64,000 nucleotides of DNA from Wolbachia endosymbiont of Diaphorina citri (GTDB lineage: Bacteria > Pseudomonadota > Alphaproteobacteria > Rickettsiales > Anaplasmataceae): assembly GCF_013096535.2 (NCBI RefSeq), contig NZ_CP051265.2, positions 186,001 to 250,000 of the forward strand, given 5' to 3'. Position 1 is the stretch's first letter, and every line of letters starts with the position of its first letter. Of this stretch, positions 56,317 to 64,000 are shown in pieces. The notes below the pieces were generated by a model. The model was given only the letters and a program-made list of their open reading frames with translations. It ran no database searches and had not been told where the DNA came from. A program made the translations under genes and the position numbers.

Positions 56317-56539
56317 TTGTAAGTTAAAAATATGATATAAAGGAGATAAGAGGGAAGATAACCCTACTCACTATAGGAATAGAGTTATCACGGGCGTGTG
56401 CGACCGACCAACTGTTGGTATTATAACCGTTCGGATCAAGGTACACTAGCCCATCTCTCGATACGTTTGAATAGTTGCATGGGACATATGTATGCACCCG
56501 TTTACAATCTTAAATTAATTAAAACTAATCGAGGTTATT
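56317..56539 (+). ncRNA. Candidate IS110 bridge RNA leader, copy B
   Basis: The same sequence as the leader of copy A, so the same stems (positions shifted by 43429). Identity of the whole leader between two copies at unrelated targets is expected if the RNA is functional, but equally if the copies are just recent. Transcription is not shown. Confidence 0.5.
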
Positions 56540-57484
56540 ATGATTACATCTTATCAAAATTTTATTGGCATTGATATCGGAAAATTTAAAAATGTTGTTG
56601 CAGTTCACAAACAGAAGAATGCTGTCGAATTCGACAATGATACTGCTGGCTGGCAACAATTGTTTCAAGATTTTTCAAATATCTTACCTAATTCTTTAGT
56701 AACTCTGGAAAACACTGGAAAATATGAGCTTGGCTTAGCACATTTTCTTGTTGATAAAGATATTGCTGTACATCGAGCTAATACTCGCAAAGTAAAAAGC
56801 TTTGTTCTATCTCATGGAACTTTAGCAAAGTCTGATCAATCAGATGCAAGAGCCCTTGCTCAGTATGGGTTTGAACGCTATAGTACTCTATCTCTATTTG
56901 CACCTATGTCAAAAGAACAAACAACCTTAGTTGCACTTTGTCAACGTCGTGATGACATTACAAAAATGAGAGCTCAAGAGAAATCTAGGCTTGCAGCACC
57001 TGAAAACGACCATATAAAAGAAAGCTGTCAGAAAACTATTGAATTCTTTAATAGCCAGATAGATGAGCTCAACAATACCATACAAAAAATTATTGATGAG
57101 AATCCAGAGTTACAAAAGCGCCAAAAAATCCTTAAAACAGTTCCAGGAATAGGTGCAAAATTATCTCAAGATTTTCTGTGTCTAATGCCAGAACTTGGTT
57201 ATGTAAGTAGGGGAGAAATTGCAAGTCTTGCTGGAGTTGCACCTCATCCGAAAGAAAGTGGTAAAACTATTGGTTATCGCAGAATAAGTGGTGGCAGAAG
57301 CAACGTTCGTGAAAAGCTTTTTACAGCTGCGATGTCTGCTTCAAGGTCTAAGTCTGCGCTTGGTGGCTTCTATTCAAGGCTTGTTGGTAAAGGTAAAAAG
57401 AAGATGGTGGCTATGACAGCTCTAATGCGTAAAATCATAGTAATTGCCAATGCGAGGCTTAAAGAAGCAGTCAATGTGAATTAA
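56540..57484 (+). CDS. IS110-family transposase (DEDD recombinase), copy B
   Basis: The 314-residue protein is identical to that at 13111-14055, with all DEDD residues (D12, E57, D99, D102) and the GGRSNVREKLF motif of the C-terminal Tnp domain. Two identical, full-length copies 43 kb apart show recent duplication of this element in the genome. The gene begins after a 223-base structured leader and is followed by the palindromic tail. Confidence 0.92.
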   Translation: MITSYQNFIGIDIGKFKNVVAVHKQKNAVEFDNDTAGWQQLFQDFSNILPNSLVTLENTGKYELGLAHFLVDKDIAVHRANTRKVKSFVLSHGTLAKSDQSDARALAQYGFERYSTLSLFAPMSKEQTTLVALCQRRDDITKMRAQEKSRLAAPENDHIKESCQKTIEFFNSQIDELNNTIQKIIDENPELQKRQKILKTVPGIGAKLSQDFLCLMPELGYVSRGEIASLAGVAPHPKESGKTIGYRRISGGRSNVREKLFTAAMSASRSKSALGGFYSRLVGKGKKKMVAMTALMRKIIVIANARLKEAVNVN

Positions 57485-57504
57485 AAAAATCTGCATAGAA
57501 AATA

Positions 57505-57571
57505 GGTTAACGAATATGTGGATAAATACGTCTACACACATTTAAAGTATTTATCCACATATTCGTTAACC
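57505..57571. repeat. Perfect 25-bp-arm palindrome with two DnaA-box sequences, IS110 copy B tail
   Basis: Identical to 14076-14142 in copy A, including the inverted pair of TTATCCACA sequences. Confidence 0.85.
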
Positions 57572-59370
57572 ATAAGATCTAAGCAGTAACTGTTGTTTGA
57601 TACAAAATTTTTCTATGATTAAGTTAGGGTTTTTATTGTCAAAAATGCACTTTTTACTCGAATAAAAAACAAAATTACAAACAAAAGTTGTAATGAAACT
57701 AAATTCAAAAAATTTTAAAAAACATAGTTGATGGAATGCACGGTTTTGTTTCTGAAGAAGGAATAAGGCACTATGTTGTAACTGATGGTGCATACGAAAT
57801 GACTCTGAATTGGTGTGATGAGGACGGAAAAAAGTGCACTATTATAATTAATATTGATGCTAATGGTATAGAACTTATCGAGCGTAATCGTGTTACTGAT
57901 GATCAATTGAAAGCAAATAAAGATGTAAAAATAGGTAACTTATTCTTGTATCAAATAAAATTTAGAAATAAGGAGAAAGGCAATCATAAATCATCTGAGA
58001 TTGTGATAGAAAATAGTAATAGAAATATTAACATTCAAACAACTCAAGAAATTGAGCGTGGCAGCAAAGAAGCTCAAATAGGCAGTACTAAAATGCAAGA
58101 CAAAAGTGCACAAGTTGTAGATGACAGCTTAAACGAAAGAATTAATAAATTGGAAAAAGAAAATACAAGATTAACTGGAAATAATCAAACTATATTAGAA
58201 CAATTACAGCAAAAAATGAGAGAGGTAGAGGAATTAAATGGAAAGGTAAGGGAAAAAGATGAAGTTTTGGCTGAAGTAACACAAAAACTCAAGCAGCTAA
58301 GTGATTCGGTAGAGAGTGAATTTGAAAAGAGAAGAGTAGAGAAGGAAGAGTTAGAATCGAAGTTAAGGAAAGCACAAAGAGAGATACAAAAGTTAAGTAA
58401 AGAAAAAGCCGAATTAGTGCAAGAAAAGCAAGGCTTGGAAGAATATGCTAAAGTTCTAGTTGTCAAAATAGAAAAACTAACTGATCAAAGAAAGCGATCA
58501 TATCTTAAACTGGATGAATTAGTGAATAAAAATAGAAGGTTAGAACAAGAATTGAATGATACTAAAAAAGAATTAGATGATAAATATAATCAAATCCAGA
58601 GATTAGAAAGTCAATCACATGAATTAGAATCTAAAAAAGTAACAGAATTGATAACATGTTTAGAAAAGAAAGAGAAAAAAATAGCAGAGTTAGAAGCGCA
58701 GTTGCAAAAAGAAAGTTCTGAAACTTGTGATTTAATACTTAAATCATCGGATTTAGAAGAAGAAAAAAGACGATTACAAGAAAAATTAGATGAAAAAACT
58801 CAAGAAGTGATGAAACTAACTGTAGATTTAGAAGAACTAAGTAATCAATCGGAAGAGAAAGAAACTAAATATTTCAGCAGGATTAAAGAGTTAGAAAAAA
58901 TTCTTAATAAAGAAAGAAAAAACAGTGAAGAGTTAGAAAATTATAGCATCAATCTGGAGGAAGAAAGTCAAATTCAACATGAAAAGTACAAAGAGTTACT
59001 ATTTGAGAAGCATTCTATAAAAGAAGAAATTTCAGATTTGAATGATCAATCTTCATTAGTTCATCAGAATCGTGTGAGCTTAGCACAAGATTTGGCAAAA
59101 AACATGATATATTTGTTCAAAGAGAATGTAAGAGAAGAAGATAAAGTGATTATATCGCAGGAAACTGTATTAGAGATTTTGAATAGATTGGAGGAATTAA
59201 TCAAGAATGTTGGAGTCAGTGATCAAGAAATAAAAGGAGTAATTGAAGAAATATCTGTACAAACTAATGATAGCCTTGCTCCTTCAGATATAAGTAATGG
59301 AGACTTATCAGCACTACCAAATAAAGAGCTGGTTGAAGCTTCATATTCAGAAGATTTTGGATATTCTAGT

Positions 59371-60566
59371 TGTATTAAACAAGACTTGATCTGACACTTT
59401 AAAAAAGTAAGTTATAAAATAATAAAAGAAAGGAGTGTTAGAAATGAGTACGATACAAACAAAAATACTAAAGCCGAAACTAGGATTGCTAGAGCTAGCA
59501 AAACAGCTTGGAAATGTGTCTCAAGCATGCAAGGTTATGGGATATTCAAGGGATACATTTTATAGATTCAAAGAACTATATGAAAATGGAGGAGAAGAAG
59601 CGCTGCATGAGATAAGCAAGAAAAAACCACTTATGGCAAACAGAGTCTCTGAAGACATGGAAAGAGCTGTAGTTAATATTGCAACAGAATTTCCTGCATA
59701 TGGACAACAAAGAGCTGCAAATGAACTGAGAAAAAGGGGCATAATAATCTCTGAAGGTGGAGTGAGATCTGTATGGCTGAGAAATGACCTTGAGACCTTC
59801 AAAAAAAGACTGAGGGCTCTTGAGGCAAAAGTTATGCAAGATGGAATAATTCTAACAGAGGAGCAACTTGCGGCTTTAGAAAAAGTTAAAGAACAAAGGG
59901 AAGCACATGGTGAAATTGAAACAGAGCATCCAGGTTATTTAGGTTCTCAAGATACTTATTATGTAGGCAACATCAAGGGTATAGGAAGAATCTATCAGCA
60001 AACTTTTATTGATACTTATTCGAGAGTGGCTTTTGCTAAGCTTTATACAGATAAAACTGCTATTACCGCTGCTGACTTGCTGAATGATAGAGTAATACCA
60101 TTTTTTGATGTACAAAGCGTGCCATTATTGCGCATTTTGACCGATAGAGGTACAGAATATTGTGGCAAACCAGAGAATCACGCTTATCAGTTATACTTAG
60201 GAATCGAAAATATTGATCACTCAAGAACTAAAGCCAATTCTCCGCAAACTAATGGCATATGCGAGAGATTCCATAAGACTATGCAAGATGAGTGTTACAA
60301 TATTATTTTTCGCAAGAAAATCTACAATTCTTTGGAAGATCTGCAGATAGATGTTGATCATTGGTTGCGTTCTTATAATGAGACAAGGCCTCATTCAGGC
60401 AAATATTGCTATGGCAAAACGCCTACTCAGACTTTTCTTAATAGCAAACACATTGCTTTTCAGAAAAATATTAGTAGCATGAAACAAGAGACTGATATTA
60501 GTTTTAACTACCTCAATTCTTCTGTCAGTTAATTCATCCCTGTCAGATTAAGTTGTGTCTAGTACA
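59371..60566 (+). mobile_element. IS481-family insertion sequence, full copy 3 (1196 bp)
   Basis: The cleanest copy: the 7-bp target duplication TTCTAGT lies at 59364-59370 and 60567-60573. Ends and length match copies 1 and 2. Removal with one target copy restores the end of the interrupted coiled-coil gene. Confidence 0.95.
59444..60532 (+). CDS. IS481-family transposase, copy 3
   Basis: The protein is identical to the copies at 15515 and 30808: helix-turn-helix at the N-terminus, then the rve core with the DDE residues in FIDTYSRVA, ILTDRGTEY and NGICERFHKT. It has the same strong AAGGAG ribosome site before the ATG. It lies in the same direction as the interrupted gene. No defect is visible. 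Confidence 0.93.
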   Translation: MSTIQTKILKPKLGLLELAKQLGNVSQACKVMGYSRDTFYRFKELYENGGEEALHEISKKKPLMANRVSEDMERAVVNIATEFPAYGQQRAANELRKRGIIISEGGVRSVWLRNDLETFKKRLRALEAKVMQDGIILTEEQLAALEKVKEQREAHGEIETEHPGYLGSQDTYYVGNIKGIGRIYQQTFIDTYSRVAFAKLYTDKTAITAADLLNDRVIPFFDVQSVPLLRILTDRGTEYCGKPENHAYQLYLGIENIDHSRTKANSPQTNGICERFHKTMQDECYNIIFRKKIYNSLEDLQIDVDHWLRSYNETRPHSGKYCYGKTPTQTFLNSKHIAFQKNISSMKQETDISFNYLNSSVS

Positions 60567-60710
60567 TTCTAGTAGATGTTCTACTCCTAGATGTTCTACT
60601 CCCGTCTGATGCCACCTTGTATTTTGAGTTTAGTTAGCATATCAACTAAAGTTTATCACTGGTACAATTGTGATAAGTGTTCTCCTCTACGGGTAAGATA
60701 ATTTTAATCA

Positions 60711-61913
60711 ATGTATACAAGACTGCTGAAGTTTTGTATATGGGTGATGAGCAATTTACTTAATAAATATAATACATTTTATTTTATAGCTAGTTCTCTG
60801 GCTACTCTCACGTTACTTACATCTTTAGCGCTTATTAATGTACCTAGTTCTTTAATTCTCGCTTTAGCTGTATTATCTGTTTTGGCTTTTATGATTTTGT
60901 ATAAAATAATTATTGACACTAGTAAAGTGGAGAAGAAATTTGCTCACAAAGAGCGTGAGTTGACTCAAGAAAAGCACAATTTATACGAGGAAGAAAGAAA
61001 ATTTGGTCAAAAAATAGAAGCTGAGAGGAAATCTTTTCTTAAAGAAAAAAAATCTTTGGAGGAGAAATTAGAAGCAAAAATGATCCATATAATTGGAATA
61101 ACAGACGAATTAGAAAAAGTAACGAAGGAGAAAGATGAGCTTGCTGCACAAGAAAAAGAACTACTCCATAAAATCTCATATTTGTGTAAACAGTTACAGG
61201 AAAAAGAAGCTGATCTAACTGAGAGGAAAAAACTTATAATCGAATTGAAAAGAAAAATAGACAATGATAAATATGAGGAATTATATAAGGAAGTAGAGAA
61301 ATTATCTAAAGAAAAAGAGGAGTTATCTAAGGAAATAGACAAATTACGTAAAGAGAAACATATACTATATATGAAAAAAGAAGAATTACATAAAAGAAAA
61401 GAAGAACTTTGTGTGAAATTAGATGAATTACAATGTAAATTTAAAGAAATTGATCAGAAAAATAAAAACTTATCTCAAGAGTTAAAAAGGAAATTTGAAG
61501 AGCTAGATAAAGCAGACGGTTTAATTAAAAATCAATCTTTTGAGTTAGACAGAATAAGACAAGATTGTAATAACGAAGTGAAAAATTTAAGAAATTCACT
61601 TTTAGAGCGAGACAGTCAAATAAAACAACTTCAATATGTGATAGATAAGATAGAAGAATCGATAAGAGAAAATGAAACAATTAAAGATTATAGCAAAAAA
61701 ATAATATTAGGGGAGACTCAGAAAATAAAATTTATATTAGGGCAGCTTGTGCAATTCAAGCTAATGAAAGGTTCCAAAACATCGGAGGAAACGTCTGATT
61801 CTTTACAGGAAGATCTTGGATATGCCAGTCGTTCACCCACTCCGACCAGATTATCGTGTTCAGTGTCTGTACAAAGCATTGCAAGTGGACCAATCCCTGA
61901 ATATGGATTGTAA
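60711..61913 (+). CDS. Membrane-anchored coiled-coil protein with a GYAS tail motif
   Basis: A 400-residue protein (388 if the ATG at 60747 is used). Two hydrophobic segments near the N-terminus (FYFIASSLATLTLLTSLALI and SLILALAVLSVLAFMILYKI) are followed by an uninterrupted charged coiled coil of about 270 residues. A Ser/Thr/Pro-rich tail contains QEDLGYASRSPTPTR. That tail resembles the end of the interrupted gene to its left (EDFGYSSRCSTPR) and a motif in the 6385 gene (ESDLGYAS). The three may belong to one family or share a short binding motif. Function is unknown. Confidence 0.72.
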   Translation: MYTRLLKFCIWVMSNLLNKYNTFYFIASSLATLTLLTSLALINVPSSLILALAVLSVLAFMILYKIIIDTSKVEKKFAHKERELTQEKHNLYEEERKFGQKIEAERKSFLKEKKSLEEKLEAKMIHIIGITDELEKVTKEKDELAAQEKELLHKISYLCKQLQEKEADLTERKKLIIELKRKIDNDKYEELYKEVEKLSKEKEELSKEIDKLRKEKHILYMKKEELHKRKEELCVKLDELQCKFKEIDQKNKNLSQELKRKFEELDKADGLIKNQSFELDRIRQDCNNEVKNLRNSLLERDSQIKQLQYVIDKIEESIRENETIKDYSKKIILGETQKIKFILGQLVQFKLMKGSKTSEETSDSLQEDLGYASRSPTPTRLSCSVSVQSIASGPIPEYGL

Positions 61914-61956
61914 AATGCAACAATTACTCTTATTATAAAAAAAATTATACAAGATA

Positions 61957-62637
61957 ATGAACCCAATAATATGCGCACTGGATACACAAGATTTGAATGA
62001 AGCCATATCTTGGGCTAATGGTCTGCGTGATAAGGTTGGCATGGTAAAACTTGGGTTAGAATTTTTTGCTGCACATGGTCCTTCTGGAGTGAGAGAAGTT
62101 GCAAAATGCAATGTACCAATTTTTTTAGATCTAAAATTGTATGATATTCCAAACACTGTAGCTAGAACAGTTGAAGCAATAAAAGCTCTAGATGTTGAAA
62201 TGCTAACATTGCATATCAGTGGTGGAACAAAAATGCTTAAAGAAGCACTAAGTATAGTGCAAGGAAAGAAAATAAAGCTAATTGGAGTAACAGTACTAAC
62301 TAGTATGGGCAATGAAGATCTGAGTGAACTCGGAGTAGCAAGGGAAGCAAAATCACAGGTAATTTTGCTAGCAAAGCTTGCAAAAAAGATTGGACTACAT
62401 GGAGTAGTTTGCTCTGCACTAGAAGCTCAAGAAGTGCGCCAAGAATGTGGTAAAGACTTTAAAATTATTACTCCAGGAATCCGTATGAATCGAGGTCATG
62501 ATGATCAAAAAAGGACAGCAACACCAAAAGAAGCAATAAATTCAGGAGCTGATTATATCGTAATTGGCAGACCAATTACAAAAAGCGGCAATCCCGCAAG
62601 TAGTGCAGAATTAATATTGAAATCCCTTACTGATTGA
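61957..62637 (+). CDS. pyrF: Orotidine 5'-phosphate decarboxylase
   Basis: A 226-residue TIM-barrel enzyme that makes UMP, the last step of de novo pyrimidine synthesis. The catalytic Lys/Asp set is in FLDLKLYDIPNTVART; the phosphate-binding parts are TPGIRMNRGHDDQKR and YIVIGRPITKSGNPASSA. The length is normal. The gene begins 43 bases after the coiled-coil protein gene and is followed by a long non-coding, repeat-rich stretch. Confidence 0.97.
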   Translation: MNPIICALDTQDLNEAISWANGLRDKVGMVKLGLEFFAAHGPSGVREVAKCNVPIFLDLKLYDIPNTVARTVEAIKALDVEMLTLHISGGTKMLKEALSIVQGKKIKLIGVTVLTSMGNEDLSELGVAREAKSQVILLAKLAKKIGLHGVVCSALEAQEVRQECGKDFKIITPGIRMNRGHDDQKRTATPKEAINSGADYIVIGRPITKSGNPASSAELILKSLTD

Positions 62638-62749
62638 AGCAGGAGAGCGGCAAGGTAGATAAGGTACCATAGAATAAAAGCAACAAACGGTATGTATCCG
62701 TTCAGCAGGGTGGCAAAACAAGGTAGACGAGAAAAGATAACTAAATGGG

Positions 62750-62885
62750 TGTCATCCCAGTGCTTGACACTGGGATCCAGATATAAAAAGTATTTGCAAA
62801 TTATGCAGTAAACAATAGTCCTTAAGGACATATGTCAAAAACAATGTCCAAAAACTAGATCCCAGTGTCAAGCACTGGGATGACA
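62750..62885. repeat. Inverted pair of palindromic elements with the ATCCCAGTGTCA core
   Basis: A 28-bp segment at 62750-62777 is the perfect reverse complement of 62858-62885. Each arm is itself palindromic (TCCCAGTG-cttga-CACTGGGA). The core is shared with the insert in valS, so this is a member of the same dispersed repeat family. Confidence 0.85.
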
Positions 62886-63292
62886 TCATAGACACGCAAA
62901 GCTACTTGTTTCAAAAACAGTATGTTAAACTAATTTTGCCTCGAACACAAAGGCAGTGCTTGACACTGTTTACTATGCAAATTGCCACAATGTTCGTACA
63001 GCTGTGACTGAAATGATAAAAAGAGGATAATTAAAGGATACCATTTATTGTTTTGGCAAATTTGTACAGCTACGTACTTTATTTGCACATTCTTCTGAAC
63101 AGATACGCAGCGAAAAAAAATGCTTGACACAAAAAATGGATGCTGTATAGTGCTAACAATTAAGTATAATATTTACCGTGGTGTAATACTACACTGCTTT
63201 TTTTTACTTCAACAAGTAATCAGTATAATTTTTCTCTCGTTACCAAGCGCCTTACGTTTATTTGTATCTACCATGAAGCCAATGCTGGAATC

Positions 63293-63435
63293 CAGAAAAA
63301 AGACCGGTGAATGGCAGTATACATATACAGTTGTATGAACGTTGTTTACCATGAGGGCGCCTCCCAGCACTGGGATCCATATTGTAAACAAGCGTTTGAG
63401 TTATACTAAGCTGCCATTCACCGGTCTTTTTTCTG
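63293..63435. repeat. Palindromic repeat with 25-bp perfect arms
   Basis: The arms 63293-63317 and 63411-63435 are perfect reverse complements (with AGACCGGTGAATGGCAG inside), and pairing resumes further in (GTTGTTTAC against GTAAACAA). The centre holds CAGCACTGGGATCC, part of the other palindromic family, suggesting nested insertion. Confidence 0.8.
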
Positions 63436-63528
63436 AATGCAGTTTGCATAACAACGAAAAGGTACTGAGATTAAAGATTACCTTCAAATTACAATACTAT
63501 TCTAATTTTATTTTTAAAGGAGGCTATT

Positions 63529-64000
63529 ATGTCACTTACTGATATCGCTCACCGTGTTAATGAACTCGCTTCATCATGGGAGCAATTTAAATTAATAAAT
63601 GATCGCAAACTAAAAGAAATCGAAAGCAAAGGACCTGAGCAGCTATGCAAGATAAATAGTAATATTGATAATTGCAAAGAGCGCTTAGATTTTATTGAAA
63701 CTTCAGCTCAACGTCCAGAAATTAGCACAGATTTTAACATGGGTGATAAATATTTTTCTGATTATATCCGCAAAGGAATGGAAAACAGGTTATCACACAA
63801 AACCCTAAGTGGAGATGACAATGATATTGGAGGGTATTTAGTTACTCCTCATATTGTAAAACGCATAAACAAGCGTATAGCTGATTCATCTCCAATGCGG
63901 CAGATATGTTCTAGTGAAAGAATCTCTACTGAAACATTGGATTATATTATAGAGGATTGTGACCGTGCTGGTGCAGGTTGGAGTGGTGAAGTCGTAGAGG
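63529..64000 (+). CDS. HK97-type phage or gene-transfer-agent major capsid protein, 3' part outside window
   Basis: The ATG at 63529 follows a strong AAAGGAGG site; 157 codons are visible before the window ends. The N-terminal part is helical and charged, like the scaffold-type region of HK97 capsid proteins. It then reads DNDIGGYLVTPHIVKRINKR, SSPMRQICSSERIST and DRAGAGWSGEVVE. The GGYLVTP and the Trp-x-x-Glu stretch are typical of HK97-fold major capsid proteins, including those in gene-transfer-agent clusters of Alphaproteobacteria. Neighbouring genes (protease, portal) are not visible, so prophage and GTA remnant cannot be separated. Confidence 0.82.
   Translation, partial: MSLTDIAHRVNELASSWEQFKLINDRKLKEIESKGPEQLCKINSNIDNCKERLDFIETSAQRPEISTDFNMGDKYFSDYIRKGMENRLSHKTLSGDDNDIGGYLVTPHIVKRINKRIADSSPMRQICSSERISTETLDYIIEDCDRAGAGWSGEVVE

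Larger units (their letters stand above)
56317..57734 (+). mobile_element. IS110-family insertion sequence, copy B (1418 bp)
   Basis: Same ends and length as copy A, with no differences noted. It sits in the same strand orientation as the gene it splits, and exact removal restores the reading frame across the junction (…GGA AAA AAA ATG CAC…). No terminal repeats or target duplication. Confidence 0.9.
55880..60609 (+). pseudogene. Large coiled-coil protein gene interrupted by IS110 and by IS481
   Basis: The three coding pieces are 55880-56316, 57735-59370 and 60574-60609. Joining them at the deduced element ends gives one open frame of 703 codons (437 + 1636 + 36 bases) ending in a TGA. The product would have a helical N-terminal domain, a beta-rich middle (IRHYVVTDGAYEMTLNW) resembling the protein at 24736-26175, a long coiled coil of about 350 residues, and a Ser/Pro-rich tail (EDFGYSSRCSTPRCSTPV). 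As it stands, only fragments can be made: an N-terminal piece of 151 residues and a piece starting at 57736 of 552 residues whose last codons come from IS481. The family is unknown. Confidence 0.75.
62638..63528. other. Repeat-rich non-coding region between pyrF and the capsid gene
   Basis: About 890 bases with no gene. It contains at least two large palindromic structures (62750-62885 and 63293-63435) and scattered partial copies of the GTGCTTGACACTG core (62950 and 63120 areas). The short open frames here lie within the palindromes and are not believable as genes. Confidence 0.6.

Noticed and set aside
63120..63542. Short frames on both strands in the pyrF-capsid interval
   Set aside because: They fall in palindromic repeats, so both strands appear open by symmetry; no ribosome sites or known domains.
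1..64000. CRISPR arrays, rRNA genes and a replication origin
   Set aside because: No regularly spaced short repeats, no rRNA sequence, and the only DnaA-box pairs found are in the IS110 tails.

Overview
The window is about two-thirds A+T and carries the signature gene content of an insect or arthropod Wolbachia (Rickettsiales, Alphaproteobacteria). It holds a cifA-cifB pair, many ankyrin and coiled-coil proteins of unknown function, an OTU protease, several insertion sequences in multiple identical copies, palindromic repeats including one inside valS, and alphaproteobacterial housekeeping genes (coxB-coxA-ctaB, pdhA, gatB, hemJ, xerC, lpdA, glpX, ychF, pyrF). Strain and supergroup cannot be fixed from the sequence alone.

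Layout. 1-5655 (minus): a two-gene operon, cifA followed by the first 1445 codons of a very long cifB that runs off the left edge. Both PD-(D/E)XK nuclease active sites look intact, and the length already exceeds cif types I-IV, which points to type V. 6385-10665: a large coiled-coil/ankyrin protein, a small membrane protein and a J-domain membrane protein. 10892-23541: a strongly rearranged accessory stretch with an IS5 relic, an exoD copy, a gene split by an IS110-family element and cut at its 3' end by IS481-family copies arranged as a 550-bp inverted repeat, an ankyrin-like membrane protein, a recombinase-associated fragment, an NB-ARC/ankyrin protein whose first codons come from the end of an IS4 element, and an OTU protease. 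23634-35037: core genes (ychF, glpX, tRNA-Arg(CCU), an ABC ATPase, tatA, cysS, a YqaA-like gene) mixed with Wolbachia-specific proteins and two neighbouring exoD copies, one split by IS481. 35068-55838: mostly housekeeping (AsmA-like protein, rnhA, haem O synthase and cytochrome oxidase subunits with a tiny CoxF-like gene, hlyD, hemJ, pdhA, gatB, xerC, lpdA, a BamB-like protein, an oxidase-I-like protein, valS). 55880-60609: one ancestral gene of about 702 codons interrupted twice, by IS110 and by IS481. 60711-64000: a coiled-coil membrane protein, pyrF, a repeat-rich intergenic region and the start of an HK97-type major capsid gene.

How it fits together. The housekeeping genes serve aerobic respiration and haem synthesis, pyruvate oxidation, gluconeogenesis, pyrimidine synthesis and translation, as expected for an obligate intracellular bacterium. 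The accessory genes are plausible host-interaction factors: a cytoplasmic-incompatibility operon, an OTU protease with nuclear-localisation-like basic stretches, an NLR-like NTPase and several coiled-coil/ankyrin proteins. Mobile elements define much of the local structure. Removing the IS110 and IS481 copies at the boundaries deduced here restores open reading frames, which fixes the ends of both elements. The IS110 copies carry a structured 5' leader that is a candidate bridge RNA and, at the other end, a perfect 25-bp-arm palindrome containing two inverted DnaA-box sequences.
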